This document shows, in pieces, positions 33,594-44,302 of a stretch of DNA of 64,000 nt. Position 1 is the first letter of the stretch. Each line of letters opens with the position of its first letter. The DNA is from RH-AL1 sp965277355 (lineage in GTDB: Bacteria; Pseudomonadota; Alphaproteobacteria; Rhizobiales; Beijerinckiaceae), in NCBI GenBank assembly GCA_965277355.1, contig CBDICN010000002.1:1674001-1738000 (forward strand), in the 5' to 3' direction. A model generated the notes under the pieces. It was not told the DNA's origin and ran no database searches. It worked only from the letters and a program-made list of their open reading frames with translations. A program made the position numbers and the translations under genes.

Positions 33594-34760
33594 CTAGCGC
33601 CCGGCCTTGAGGCTCTTCACGACCGCGGTTGTCGCGAAGCCGTCGGCCGGCGCGAGCCCTGCCTGGACCTGGTAGGCGTGGATCGCATCGCGGGCCTTGG
33701 GGCCGAACTTGCCGTCGTGCGGCCCGTCGTACAGCCCCTTCTCGGCGAGTTTGGCCTGGATGAAGGCCTTGTCCGAGCGCGACAGGTTGACCGGGTGCGC
33801 CGGCCACGGCGTGGCCAGCGGCGACGCCCCGGCGATCCGCCGCGCCAGCGACCCGAGCGAGAGCGCATAGGAATCCGAATTGTTGTATTGTTTGATGACG
33901 AAGTAGTTCGGGAACAGGAGGAAGGCCGGGCCGTCCGCCCCCGACGGCAGGAACATCGCCGCGGCGCCCTCGCCTGCGGGCGGCCGTCCGTCGCCGCGGC
34001 GCAGGCCGAGAGCAGCCCATTCGCCCGCGCTCGCATGCAGCGTCGGGAAGCCAAATCCCGTGGGGACAACGATGTCCTCGACCCATGGCTGCCCGGGCGC
34101 CCAGCCTTCCGCGCGCAAAAAGCGCGCGATCGAGGCGAGGATGTCGGCCGGGTTGGTCCAGATGTCGGGCGGCACGCCACCGGAGGCGCTGACGGCATAT
34201 TTCAGGTAGGCCGACGGCAGGAACTGCGGGTCGCCCATCGCGCCGGCCCATGAGCCGACCAGCCTCTCCCGCGGCACCTCCCCGCGCTGGAGGATCACCA
34301 AGGCGGCGACGAACTCGTCGCGGAATGCCGGGCGGTCGGCGCGCGTGTAGGCCAGCGTCGCCAGCGTGCGCACGATGTCGCGCGAGCCCCGCGAGCGGCC
34401 GTAGTCGCTTTCCATGCCCCACGCTGCGAGGCAGATCTCGCCGGGAACGCCGAAGCGGCTTTCGATGCCGCCGAGCGCGCCGGAATAGCTCGCGGCGAGC
34501 GCCCGACCCTGCGCGATGCGGCCGGCCGAAACCGCTTCGCGATAGTAGGTCTGCAGCGGCTTGTCGAACTCGGGCTGGCCGCCGGACGAGCGCGGCAGGC
34601 CGCCGTCCGGCGTCAGCCCGGCGACGGCGGCGTCGAAGGTCGCGCGCGTGACGCCCTTGGCCTGCGCCTCCGGCCACAGGGTCTGAAGAAACGCTTCGAA
34701 GGCCGACGAGTACGCGAAGGCCGGCGTGACGGCGAAACCGGCAAGAAAGGCGAGCACCAA
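33594..34760 (-). CDS. lytic murein transglycosylase with peptidoglycan-binding domain
   Basis: The product has about 388 residues. After a signal peptide (LVLAFLAGFAVTPAFA) comes an SLT_2 domain with LAAWGMESDYGRSRG (catalytic Glu), TLAYTRADRPAFRDEF, GSWAGAMGDPQFLPSAY and FLRAEGWAPGQPW. The C-terminal 55 residues form a PG_binding_1 domain (LSRSDKAFIQAKLAEKG to FGPKARDAIHAYQ). No ATG suits the signal peptide: TTG at 34760 or GTG at 34757 are the options. The nearest Shine-Dalgarno (aagga) comes from the edge of a REP-like repeat immediately upstream, so the repeat may have replaced the native leader. Confidence 0.88.
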   Translation of the reverse strand: MVLAFLAGFAVTPAFAYSSAFEAFLQTLWPEAQAKGVTRATFDAAVAGLTPDGGLPRSSGGQPEFDKPLQTYYREAVSAGRIAQGRALAASYSGALGGIESRFGVPGEICLAAWGMESDYGRSRGSRDIVRTLATLAYTRADRPAFRDEFVAALVILQRGEVPRERLVGSWAGAMGDPQFLPSAYLKYAVSASGGVPPDIWTNPADILASIARFLRAEGWAPGQPWVEDIVVPTGFGFPTLHASAGEWAALGLRRGDGRPPAGEGAAAMFLPSGADGPAFLLFPNYFVIKQYNNSDSYALSLGSLARRIAGASPLATPWPAHPVNLSRSDKAFIQAKLAEKGLYDGPHDGKFGPKARDAIHAYQVQAGLAPADGFATTAVVKSLKAGR

Positions 34761-34770
34761 CCGGCGCGTT

Positions 34771-34919
34771 CCTTCTCCCGCTTGCGGGAGAAGGTGGCCC
34801 GACGAAGCCGGATCGGAAGAGGGAACTCGCCCCCTCTTTGCGCAGCGGCCCCGGGCGACACGATCGCTCATCCGACCCTCGCTGACGCGAGGGCCAGCTT
34901 CTCCCGCAGGCGGGGGAAG
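34771..34919. repeat. REP-like element with three palindromes
   Basis: Between the second transglycosylase and the RND pump gene are three hairpins: CCTTCTCCCGCTTGCGGGAGAAGG-type at 34771-34794 (perfect 11-bp arms), CCCTCGC/GCGAGGG at 34876-34893, and CTTCTCCCGC/GCGGGGGAAG at 34898-34919 (one mismatch). The outer two are near copies of each other in a paired layout, as in bacterial interspersed mosaic elements. Similar cttctcccgc repeats are familiar from rhizobial genomes. Only this copy was seen in the window. Confidence 0.7.
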
Positions 34920-34932
34920 GGCGAGCCGCGCC

Positions 34933-37900
34933 TCACGCCCCAGCTCCGTCGTGGCTGCCATCCTTGATCGCCCGCGGCTTGCGCCACCTGTGCTCGCGCA
35001 CGCGCTGGAACGTCACATAGAGCATCGGGATGAGGAAGATGCCGAGCGCCGAGGCGGCGAGCATGCCGCCGAACACGGGCGTGCCGACGCCGCGGCGCGA
35101 CAGCTGCGCCGCGCCGTGCGCGACCACCAGGGGGTAAAGGCCGGCGATGAAGGCGATCGAGGTCATCATCACCGCGCGGAACCGCATCCGCGAGCCGAGC
35201 ACCGCGGCCTCGACGATGCCGGTGCCCTTCTCGCGCTCCTCCTTGGCGAATTCGACGATCAGGATGGCGTTCTTGGCGGCGAGCGCGATCAGCACGACGA
35301 GGCCGATCTGGGCATAGAGGTCGAGGGCCAGACCGCTCCACAAGATCATCGCGAAGGAGCCGAACACGCCGACCGAGACGCTGAGCAGCACCGGCAGCGG
35401 GATCATCCAGCTTTCGTAGAGCGCGACGAGGAACAGGAATGCGAACATCAGCGCGAGCGCCAGGATCACGCCGGTCTGCGAGCCGGCCTCGTGCTCCTGG
35501 TAGGCGGTGCCGGTCCACTCGTAGCTGTAGCCGGCCGGCAGGGTCTTGGCGGAGATCCGCGCCATCAGCTCGAGAGCCGTGCCCGACGACACGCCCGCGG
35601 CCGGCGAGCCCTGTATCGAGATCGCGCGGTAGTTGTTGTAACGGGTGATGACTTGCGGCCCGAGCACGGTGCGGGTGGATGCCAGCGAGGCCATCGGCAC
35701 CATCTGGTTGGTCGCGTTGCGAACGTAGATGCGGTCGATGTCGCCGACTTGGCGCCGATCGTTCGCCTCGCCCTCGATGTTGACCTGCCACACCCGGCCG
35801 AAAATGTTGAAGTTGTTGATGTATTGGCTGCCGAGCGTGGCGCCCAGCGTGTCGAAGATCGAGTTGATATTGACGCCGAGCGCCTGCGCCTTGACCCGAT
35901 CGATGTCGAGGAAGATCGACGGTGTCGTCGCGGTGTAGGTCGAGAACACCCGCGTCAGCATCGGGTTGGCGTTGGCGGCGGCGAGCAGGCCCTGCATGAC
36001 GCTGGCGTTCTGCACCGGGTCCTGCCCTTCGAGAGCTTCGAGCTGATACTCGAAGCCGCCGGACGTCGAGAGGCCGATGATCGGCGGCAGGTTGAAGGCG
36101 ATGATGTTCGCCTCGCGGATTTTGGCGCCTTCGACGAAGACCTTGCGGATCAGCGCCTGGGCCGAGTCGCCCGGCGCGGTGCGCTGGTCGAACGGCTTCA
36201 GCTTGACGACCATGAAGCCGTTGTTGGCCTCGTTGGCGGCGTCGAGCAGGGAAAAGCCGATGACGGCGAACGTCTTGTCGACCTGCGGAAAGGTCTTCAT
36301 CAGGTCCTCGACCCTGCGGACCACCGCCTTCGTGCGTGACACGGAGGCGCCGTCCGGCAACTGGATCGACATGAAGAAAGCGCCCTGATCCTCCTCCGGC
36401 AAGAAGCCGGTCGGCGTGATCGAGGACAGGTAATAGACGCCCGCCCCGATCCCCAGCACGACCAGCACGGAGACGAAGGCGGCCCGCACCAGCCCGCCGA
36501 CAACCCACGCGAATCCGTCGCGCGCCTTGTCGATGCCGCGCATCACGTAGCCCATGATGCCGCGTCGCGGGCCGCCATGCTTCAGGAAGATCGAGCAGAG
36601 CGCCGGCGACAGCGTCAAGGCGTTGAGTGCCGAGATCAGCATCGAGACGGAGATCGTCACGGCGAACTGCCGGAAGAGCTGACCGGAAACGCCGGGAATG
36701 AAGGCGATCGGCACGAACACCGACAGCAGCACCAGCGAGATCGCGACGATTGGCGCGGTGATCTCGCTCATCGCCTTCTTGGTGGCATCGCGGACCGAGA
36801 GCTCGGGCTCCTCCTCCATCACGCGCTCGACGTTCTCGACGACGACGATCGCGTCGTCGACGACGATGCCGATGGCAAGCACCAGCGCCAGCAGCGACAC
36901 GGTGTTGGCGGAATAGCCGATCGAGAGCAGCACCGCGAAGGTGCCGATCAGGCTGACCGGCACGGCGACGGCTGGGATGATGGTCGCGCGCAGCGAGCCG
37001 AGAAATAGAAAGACGACGACCACGACGAGGACGAAGGCCTCGGCAAGCGTGCGCAGAACCTCGCCGATCGTGTCTTTCACGAAGGTCGTCGTGTCGTAGA
37101 CGACGGTGGTCTTGAGGCCTTCGGGAAAGCGCAGCTTCAGCTTGTCGAGGGTCTTGTTGACCGCGGTCGCGGTCGACACCGCGTTGGCGCCGGGCGACAG
37201 GTAGATGCCGATCGCCACAGCCGGCTTGCCGGACAGCGAGCTCTCGGTGTCCTCGTTCTGCGCGCCGAGCTCGACGCGCGCAACGTCCTTGATCTTGAGG
37301 TTCGACCCGTCCGGATTGGCGCGTAGCACGATGTCGCCGAACTGGGCGGCGGTGGCGAGGCGTCCCGTCGTCTGCAGGTTCAGCTGGTACTGCTGATTGG
37401 CCGGCACCGGCTCGGCGCCGATCCGGCCGATCGCGGCCTGATTGTTCTGCGCCTGGATGGCGTTGGTGATGTCGGACGGTGCCAGATTGAGGCTGGTGAG
37501 GCGCTGCGTGTCGAACCAGATCCGCATCGAGTAATTCAGCTTGCCGAACAGCAGCGCCTGGCCGACGCCGGGCGTGCGGGAAATCTCGTCGAGCACGTTG
37601 ATGACGGCGTAGTTCGTGATGAACAGCGGGTCCTGCTTGCCGTTGTCCGAGTAGAGCATCATGAACTGCAGCACGGCCGAGGACCGCTTGCGCACGGTAA
37701 GGCCCTGCAGCGTCACCTGCGCCGGCAGCTGCGACTGCGCGGTCTGGACGCGATTGTTCACGTTGACCGTGTCGATGTCGGGATTGGTGCCAAGCTCGAA
37801 CGAGACGGTGAGCGTATAGCTGCCGTCGTTGGCCGATACCGACTTCATATAGATTGACTTGTCGACGCCGACCATCTGCGCCTCGATGGGCTGCGCCACC

Positions 37901-38082
37901 GCCTCCTCGACCACCGACGCCGACGCACCGGGATAGTTGGCCGTCACCTGGACCTGCGGCGGCACGATGTCGGGGAACTGGGACAGCGGGATCGCCTGTA
38001 GCGCCAGAGCGCCGGCGATCGTGATGATGATCGCGATCACGATGGCGAGACGCGGTCGGTCGACGAAGAGCGAGGAGAACAT
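34933..38082 (-). CDS. RND multidrug efflux pump inner-membrane subunit (AcrB/HAE1 type)
   Basis: The 1049-residue proton-driven exporter works with an adaptor and an outer-membrane channel. N-terminal TM1 is in RPRLAIVIAIIITIAGALAL; the TM4 proton-relay pair is in AIGIVVDDAIVVVENVERV, the HAE1 signature; SLVLLSVFVPIAFIPG lies in TM6; and the second half repeats with RAVMMTSIAFIAGLYPLV. Large periplasmic loops have the expected AcrB length. It is downstream of its adaptor gene with a 76-bp gap. No TolC-type gene is next to it. Its 3' end abuts the REP-like element. Confidence 0.96.
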   Translation of the reverse strand: MFSSLFVDRPRLAIVIAIIITIAGALALQAIPLSQFPDIVPPQVQVTANYPGASASVVEEAVAQPIEAQMVGVDKSIYMKSVSANDGSYTLTVSFELGTNPDIDTVNVNNRVQTAQSQLPAQVTLQGLTVRKRSSAVLQFMMLYSDNGKQDPLFITNYAVINVLDEISRTPGVGQALLFGKLNYSMRIWFDTQRLTSLNLAPSDITNAIQAQNNQAAIGRIGAEPVPANQQYQLNLQTTGRLATAAQFGDIVLRANPDGSNLKIKDVARVELGAQNEDTESSLSGKPAVAIGIYLSPGANAVSTATAVNKTLDKLKLRFPEGLKTTVVYDTTTFVKDTIGEVLRTLAEAFVLVVVVVFLFLGSLRATIIPAVAVPVSLIGTFAVLLSIGYSANTVSLLALVLAIGIVVDDAIVVVENVERVMEEEPELSVRDATKKAMSEITAPIVAISLVLLSVFVPIAFIPGVSGQLFRQFAVTISVSMLISALNALTLSPALCSIFLKHGGPRRGIMGYVMRGIDKARDGFAWVVGGLVRAAFVSVLVVLGIGAGVYYLSSITPTGFLPEEDQGAFFMSIQLPDGASVSRTKAVVRRVEDLMKTFPQVDKTFAVIGFSLLDAANEANNGFMVVKLKPFDQRTAPGDSAQALIRKVFVEGAKIREANIIAFNLPPIIGLSTSGGFEYQLEALEGQDPVQNASVMQGLLAAANANPMLTRVFSTYTATTPSIFLDIDRVKAQALGVNINSIFDTLGATLGSQYINNFNIFGRVWQVNIEGEANDRRQVGDIDRIYVRNATNQMVPMASLASTRTVLGPQVITRYNNYRAISIQGSPAAGVSSGTALELMARISAKTLPAGYSYEWTGTAYQEHEAGSQTGVILALALMFAFLFLVALYESWMIPLPVLLSVSVGVFGSFAMILWSGLALDLYAQIGLVVLIALAAKNAILIVEFAKEEREKGTGIVEAAVLGSRMRFRAVMMTSIAFIAGLYPLVVAHGAAQLSRRGVGTPVFGGMLAASALGIFLIPMLYVTFQRVREHRWRKPRAIKDGSHDGAGA

Positions 38083-38158
38083 CTTGTCCCTGCTGGTCCT
38101 TGGCTTTACCGGGGGAGGCGTCGGATCGCGGGGCGGCGGGCGGTCGTGACGTCAACCT

Positions 38159-39328
38159 TCATGGGGTCGCATTGGTGGCCGTCGGCGGAGGTGTCGCTGG
38201 CGACGGCGACACGGTGATCCCGGCCTTCACCCGCTGCACGCCTTGCTCGACCACGAGTTCGCCGGGCTTGAGGCCGGAGACCACAGAGGCCACGGCGGGT
38301 GTCGACTGGCCGAGTTTCACGGTGCGACGCTCGGCCTTGTTGTCGGTACCGATGACCCAGACGTACTCGCCCTGCTGATCCATCAGGATCGCCGCGCGAG
38401 GGATCGACAGCATCTCGACCGGCTGCACGCCTTCGAGCAGCACCGTGACGAACTCGTTGTCCGTCAGCTCGCGCACCTTGCTCGAATCGGTCGACATGCC
38501 GAGCACCGGGTTCGGGATCGTGCCGCGCAGGATGATCGTGTCGGTCGAAGCCTGAACCGTGTTGTCGACGAAGGACAGCGTGCCCGCGTTCGCGTAGATG
38601 CGTCCGTCCGGCAGCTTGATTTTGATCGTCACCGCCTTGAAGCCGCCTTTCGGCACGTACGTCTGGCTCAGCTGGAGCAACGTTCGCACCGCGACCGGGA
38701 AGGTCACGTACATCGGATCCTGGCTGACGATCGACACCAGGGTCCCGCTCGATCCAGAGACGACGTTGCCGGGCGTGATCCTGGTGCGCCCGAGCTTGCC
38801 GTCGATGGGCGCGCTGATGCGAGTGTAGTTGAGGTTGATCTGCGAGGTCTCGACGCTCGCCTTCGCGCCGAGCAGCTGGGCCGCGAGCGCTTTCTGCGAG
38901 GCGGTCGCCGAATCGACAGTCGCCTGCGCGCCGGCATTGGTCTTGAGCAGGGCCGATGCCCGCTCCTCCGCGAGCTTCGCGTTGACAAGTTGGGCGGCAT
39001 ACTGGTCGGAGACCGCCTTCTTGGCGTCGAGATCGGCCTGGAACGGGGGTCGCTCCAGCTCGTAGAGAAGAGCGCCCTTCTTGACCTCCGCGCCGTCCTC
39101 GAAATCGACCTTCTCCAGGTAAGCGGTCACGCGGGCGACCACATTGACACGGCCTATCGCCTCGATGCGTCCGATGAATTCGTTGATCTGCGTCACCGGT
39201 TTCATCTCCGCCTTGACTACCCCGACCGAGGGCGGAGGCGGCGCGGCGCCTTGGCCGAAGGCCCCGGTGGCGAAGGTCAATGGAAGGGAAAGCAGCGCGA
39301 GGTATCTGACTAGCGAATCACACATCAT
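38159..39328 (-). CDS. RND efflux periplasmic adaptor (AcrA/MexA type)
   Basis: The 389-residue membrane-fusion protein links the RND pump to the outer-membrane channel. It has an N-terminal hydrophobic signal, no lipobox Cys at the expected cleavage site, then the barrel-sandwich strand RIEAIGRVNVVARVTAYLEK, an alpha-hairpin (about 100-165), the returning lipoyl-like block LNYTRISAPIDGKLGRT, and the beta-barrel and membrane-proximal domains. Two adjacent ATG codons (39328 and 39325) can serve as start. It is the first gene of the two-gene pump operon; no local regulator was found. Confidence 0.93.
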   Translation of the reverse strand: MMCDSLVRYLALLSLPLTFATGAFGQGAAPPPPSVGVVKAEMKPVTQINEFIGRIEAIGRVNVVARVTAYLEKVDFEDGAEVKKGALLYELERPPFQADLDAKKAVSDQYAAQLVNAKLAEERASALLKTNAGAQATVDSATASQKALAAQLLGAKASVETSQINLNYTRISAPIDGKLGRTRITPGNVVSGSSGTLVSIVSQDPMYVTFPVAVRTLLQLSQTYVPKGGFKAVTIKIKLPDGRIYANAGTLSFVDNTVQASTDTIILRGTIPNPVLGMSTDSSKVRELTDNEFVTVLLEGVQPVEMLSIPRAAILMDQQGEYVWVIGTDNKAERRTVKLGQSTPAVASVVSGLKPGELVVEQGVQRVKAGITVSPSPATPPPTATNATP

Positions 39329-39503
39329 CGTGGCGTTTTACCCGACCCTCATTTCGCAGGCTGCCATGCTGGAACAATGTTCGGCAGGCAGCGGTTTCGG
39401 CACCCAGTTGGTGGACCCTAGCGGCAGCTTGCCTTTCTTTCTAGCAGCGACACTTACGAAAAGACATAACGGGCGCGCGGCCCTCGCGTAGCAGGAGAAG
39501 TTT

Positions 39504-41003
39504 GTGGCTGCGACCGACACCATCGATTTCAAGGCCGTCTTCGACGTTGTCCCCACGCCGCTTGCGCTCATTGCCACCGATCTCGTGATCGTCGACATCA
39601 ACCAGCGGTTCCTCGACGCGATGGGGCGCACCCGCGAAGGCTTGATCGGCCGCAACATCTTCGATGCCTTCCCCGCCCCCGATATCACCGCCCGCATCTT
39701 AAAGGGCTCGCTTCAGCGCGCGTTTCACCGCGGCGAGGCGGATCACCTTCCTGTTTTGCGTTACCCGATCCCCGTTCGCGGCGAGGCGGCGATCGAGGAG
39801 CGCTTTTGGAGCGTATCGCACTGGCCGATCCGCGATCGTGGCGATCGCGTCGCCTACGTGCTGCAGAACGCGCAGGACATCACGGCGGTCCAAAGGCAGC
39901 GCCCGGAGCACCAACCGTCCAAGGCCGGGGACAAACGGGACTTGCTCGACACGGCGGCGATCGGACAGGACGTCCTCGAACGCGCCGAGCGCGTCCAGGC
40001 GATCAACAAGACGCTGCTTCGCGAGACCGCGCAGCTGCGTAACCTGTTCATGCGGGCGCCGAGCTTCATGTGCGTGCTGCGTGGGTCCGACTTCCGCTTC
40101 GAGCTGGCGAACAAGGCCTTCGTATCGCTGGTCGGTCCGCGGGAGCTGGTCGGGCGCACCTTCCGCGAGGCCATTCCGGAGGCGGACGGCCAGGCCTTCT
40201 TCGCCCGGCTCGACGAGGTGTACCGATCCGGCGAGGCGTTCGTCGGGCGGGAAATGAAGGCCGAATTCCAGCGGCTGCCGGGGCACGAGCCGATCGAGCT
40301 CTTCCTCAACTTCGTCTACCAGCCGATCTTCGGCGACGATGGGCGCGTCGTCGGCATTTTCGTCGACGGCAACGACATCACCGATCACGTTCGGGCCGAG
40401 AAGTCCCAGGCGCTCCTCGTGCGCGAACTGCACCATCGCGTGCGCAACACGCTTGCGACCGTGCAGGGCGTGATGAACTCGACCGCGCGAACGGCCGAGA
40501 CCATCGAGGACTACCAATGGGCGTTCAGCGGCCGCATCTCCTCGCTCGCACGCACGCATTCCCTGCTCACCGAGGAAATCCAGCAGTTCGTCTCGTTCCT
40601 GAACCTGCTGCGGCAGGAGGTCGGGGCCTACGCTGAGGGCGCCAAGGATCGCGTCGTGCTTGAAGGTCCCGATGTCGAGCTCCCCTCGCAGCTCGCCGTG
40701 CCGCTCGGCATGACGATCCACGAGCTATCCACCAACGCGTTCCGCCACGGGGCGCTCAGCGTGCCCAGAGGGCGGGTCACGGTGACGTGGACGATTGTCC
40801 CGGCGAAGGAGAAGCGCATTCTCAGCTGTCACTGGATCGAGTCGAACGGGCCGCCCGTGACACCGCCATCCCGCCACGGTTTCGGATCGATGATCCTCAC
40901 GCGCGTGCTTTCGCAGCAGATCGGCGCCAAGGTGGAGGCGAAATATTCGCCGGAAGGCTTCGAGCTCGCCGCAGAGATCCCGCTCGACATCGAGAGAGGC
41001 TAG
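39504..41003 (+). CDS. HWE-family sensor histidine kinase with two PAS domains
   Basis: The 499-residue cytosolic kinase has PAS 1 at about 8-130 (ending with the YVLQNAQDIT type of PAC strand), a coiled linker, PAS 2 at about 178-300 (SFMCVLRGSDFRFELANKAF) and a C-terminal HWE kinase core. The H-box is LVRELHHRVRNTLATVQ, the N-box is MTIHELSTNAFRHGALS, and CHWIESNG supplies the W-x-E of the family name. It has no membrane span, so it senses an internal signal such as redox, light or a ligand. The GTG start follows aggagaa. No response regulator is adjacent. HWE kinases often act in the alphaproteobacterial general stress response; that link is not shown here. Confidence 0.88.
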   Translation: MAATDTIDFKAVFDVVPTPLALIATDLVIVDINQRFLDAMGRTREGLIGRNIFDAFPAPDITARILKGSLQRAFHRGEADHLPVLRYPIPVRGEAAIEERFWSVSHWPIRDRGDRVAYVLQNAQDITAVQRQRPEHQPSKAGDKRDLLDTAAIGQDVLERAERVQAINKTLLRETAQLRNLFMRAPSFMCVLRGSDFRFELANKAFVSLVGPRELVGRTFREAIPEADGQAFFARLDEVYRSGEAFVGREMKAEFQRLPGHEPIELFLNFVYQPIFGDDGRVVGIFVDGNDITDHVRAEKSQALLVRELHHRVRNTLATVQGVMNSTARTAETIEDYQWAFSGRISSLARTHSLLTEEIQQFVSFLNLLRQEVGAYAEGAKDRVVLEGPDVELPSQLAVPLGMTIHELSTNAFRHGALSVPRGRVTVTWTIVPAKEKRILSCHWIESNGPPVTPPSRHGFGSMILTRVLSQQIGAKVEAKYSPEGFELAAEIPLDIERG

Positions 41004-41159
41004 CGCCAACGGAACCGTCGCGCCGAACTCCACCCCCTCGCTGCGTTCGCCGACGCAGTCGGCTCGTTTCTCGCTTCGGCTGCCACCGACTCCGGCGCGA
41101 GGTCGGCGGCGGCTTGTTTCACGATAAGCGTCACCCAGGAACCGGATCCGGAGATTGCC

Positions 41160-43244
41160 ATGGCTCAGGCCGCATTGTCAGACATCGACGCGACTTCCGA
41201 TGCGCGACAGATGGATCAGCTCGCGATCAACACCATCCGCACGCTCGCAATGGATGCCGTGCAGAAGGCCGAGAGCGGTCACCCCGGCACGCCGATGGCG
41301 CTGGCGCCGGTCGGATTTACGCTCTGGAACAAGGTGCTGCGCTACGATCCGAGAGACCCTCAATGGCCGAACCGCGACCGTTTCGTGCTCTCGGTCGGAC
41401 ACGCGTCGATGCTGCTCTACTCGCTGATCCATCTCGCCGGTGTGAAGACGAAGGCGGGCGGCAACGAGGCGGCCGTCACGATTGACGACATCAAGAAGTT
41501 CCGCCAGATCGACAGCCGCACGCCTGGCCATCCTGAGTATGGGTTCACCGTTGGCGTCGAGACGACGACCGGCCCGCTCGGCCAGGGTTGCGGCAATTCC
41601 GTCGGCATGGCGACGGCGTCGCGCTGGCTCGGCGCACGCTACAACAAGCCGGGCGCCACGATATTCGACTATAATGTCTACAACTTCTGCTCCGACGGCG
41701 ACCTGATGGAAGGCGTCGCCTCGGAGGTTGCCTCGCTCGCCGGCCACCTAGGGCTGTCCAACCTTTGCTGGGTCTACGACGACAACAAGATCACCATCGA
41801 AGGCGACACGCCACTCGCCTTCAGCGAGGACGTCGGCAAGCGTTTCGAAGCCTATCATTGGAACGTCATCCACCTCACCGACGCCAACGATAGCGATTCG
41901 TTCCTGAAGGCGCTCGAGACGTTCCAGCATGAAACCAAGCGTCCAACGATGATCATCGTCCACTCCATCATCGGCTACGGCTTTCCGACCAAGGCCGGTA
42001 CCCACAAGGCGCATTCGGATGCGCCCGGCGTCGACGAGATTAAGGGAGCCAAGAAGGCCTACGGCTGGCCGGAGGATGCTCAATTTCTGGTGCCGGACGG
42101 CGTGCGCGAGCATTTCGACGAGGGGATCGGCCGCCGCGGCGCCGCGCTGAACGAGGCGTGGAAGAAGACCTTTGCCGCCTACCACTCCGAGCATGCCGAC
42201 CTCGCCAAGGAGATCGAGCACATCCTCGCCCGCACCATGCCGGACGGGTGGGAGAAGGCGCTCCCGGTGTTCGACGCCGACGAGAAGGGCATGGCGTCGC
42301 GCGCGGCCTCGGGCAAGGTCATCAACGCGGTGGCGCCGGCCTGCCCCTGGTTCATCGGCGGCTCGGCCGATCTCGCACCCTCGACGAAGACGAATATCGA
42401 CGGTCAGCCCTCGCTCGAGCGCGACAAGCCGGATGGCCGGAACATGCATTTCGGCATCCGCGAGCACGGCATGGGCGCGATCAGCAACGGCATGGCGGTG
42501 TCGGGCCTGCGCGCCTTCGGCTCGACCTTCCTCGTGTTTTCCGACTACATGCGGCCGCCGATCCGGCTGTCGGCACTGATGGACCTGCACAACTTCACGG
42601 TCTTCACGCACGATTCGATCGGCGTCGGCGAGGACGGGCCGACCCATCAACCCATCGAGCAGGTGCCGAGCCTGCGGGCGATTCCGGGGCTGCTGGTGTT
42701 CCGCCCGGGCGACGCCAACGAGGTCTCCGAGAGCTACCGCGTCGTCCTCAACCTCAAGCACAATCCCGCGGTGTTGGTGCTGAGCCGCCAGAACATGCCG
42801 ACGCTCGATCGCTCCAAGTATAAGCCGGCGCGCGGCGTCGAGAAGGGCGCCTACATCCTCGCCGATGCCGAAGACGGCAAGCCCCAGGTCATCCTGATGG
42901 GCACCGGCACGGAACTGTCGCTCTGCGTTGGCGCCTACGAGGCCCTGAAGAAGGAGGGCATCGGCGCCCGCGTGGTGTCGATGCCATGCTGGGAGCTGTT
43001 CGAGCAGCAGGACGACGCCTACCGCAACAGCGTCATTCCCCCCGAGGTCAAGGCCCGCGTCTCGGTCGAGCAGGCCGCGACCATGGGCTGGGATCGCTAT
43101 GTCGGCGCCACCGGCGAGGTGATCGGCATGCATTCGTTCGGCTCGTCGGCGCCGCTCAAGGACCTGCTCAAGAAGTTCGGTTTCACGCCCGACAAGGTGC
43201 TGGAGACGGCGCGCCACCAGATCGAGATCAACAAGCTTTCCTAA
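41160..43244 (+). CDS. tkt: transketolase
   Basis: Thiamine-diphosphate enzyme of 694 residues that transfers two-carbon ketol units in the non-oxidative pentose-phosphate or Calvin pathway. Signatures are AESGHPGTPMALAPVG, CSDGDLMEGVASEVASL (ThDP/metal site), WVYDDNKITIEGDTPL, and, in the middle domain, HDSIGVGEDGPTHQPIEQ. It is the first gene of an oxidative pentose-phosphate operon (tkt-gnd-zwf-HAD-HAD-pgl). The context favours a role in the pentose-phosphate cycle and NADPH supply, not CO2 fixation; no RuBisCO or phosphoribulokinase gene is in view. Confidence 0.97.
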   Translation: MAQAALSDIDATSDARQMDQLAINTIRTLAMDAVQKAESGHPGTPMALAPVGFTLWNKVLRYDPRDPQWPNRDRFVLSVGHASMLLYSLIHLAGVKTKAGGNEAAVTIDDIKKFRQIDSRTPGHPEYGFTVGVETTTGPLGQGCGNSVGMATASRWLGARYNKPGATIFDYNVYNFCSDGDLMEGVASEVASLAGHLGLSNLCWVYDDNKITIEGDTPLAFSEDVGKRFEAYHWNVIHLTDANDSDSFLKALETFQHETKRPTMIIVHSIIGYGFPTKAGTHKAHSDAPGVDEIKGAKKAYGWPEDAQFLVPDGVREHFDEGIGRRGAALNEAWKKTFAAYHSEHADLAKEIEHILARTMPDGWEKALPVFDADEKGMASRAASGKVINAVAPACPWFIGGSADLAPSTKTNIDGQPSLERDKPDGRNMHFGIREHGMGAISNGMAVSGLRAFGSTFLVFSDYMRPPIRLSALMDLHNFTVFTHDSIGVGEDGPTHQPIEQVPSLRAIPGLLVFRPGDANEVSESYRVVLNLKHNPAVLVLSRQNMPTLDRSKYKPARGVEKGAYILADAEDGKPQVILMGTGTELSLCVGAYEALKKEGIGARVVSMPCWELFEQQDDAYRNSVIPPEVKARVSVEQAATMGWDRYVGATGEVIGMHSFGSSAPLKDLLKKFGFTPDKVLETARHQIEINKLS

Positions 43245-43285
43245 GGGTCGGCCTCTTCGGCGGCACATATCGATGGAGGGAACAA

Positions 43286-44281
<996 letters not shown>

Positions 44282-44302
44282 AGCCGCGCCAGCGAGGCCC
44301 CG

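Noticed and set aside
34726..36339. 537-residue plus-strand open frame across the RND pump gene
   Set aside because: Antisense shadow of AcrB-type coding sequence, rich in His/Arg/Glu with no domain pattern.
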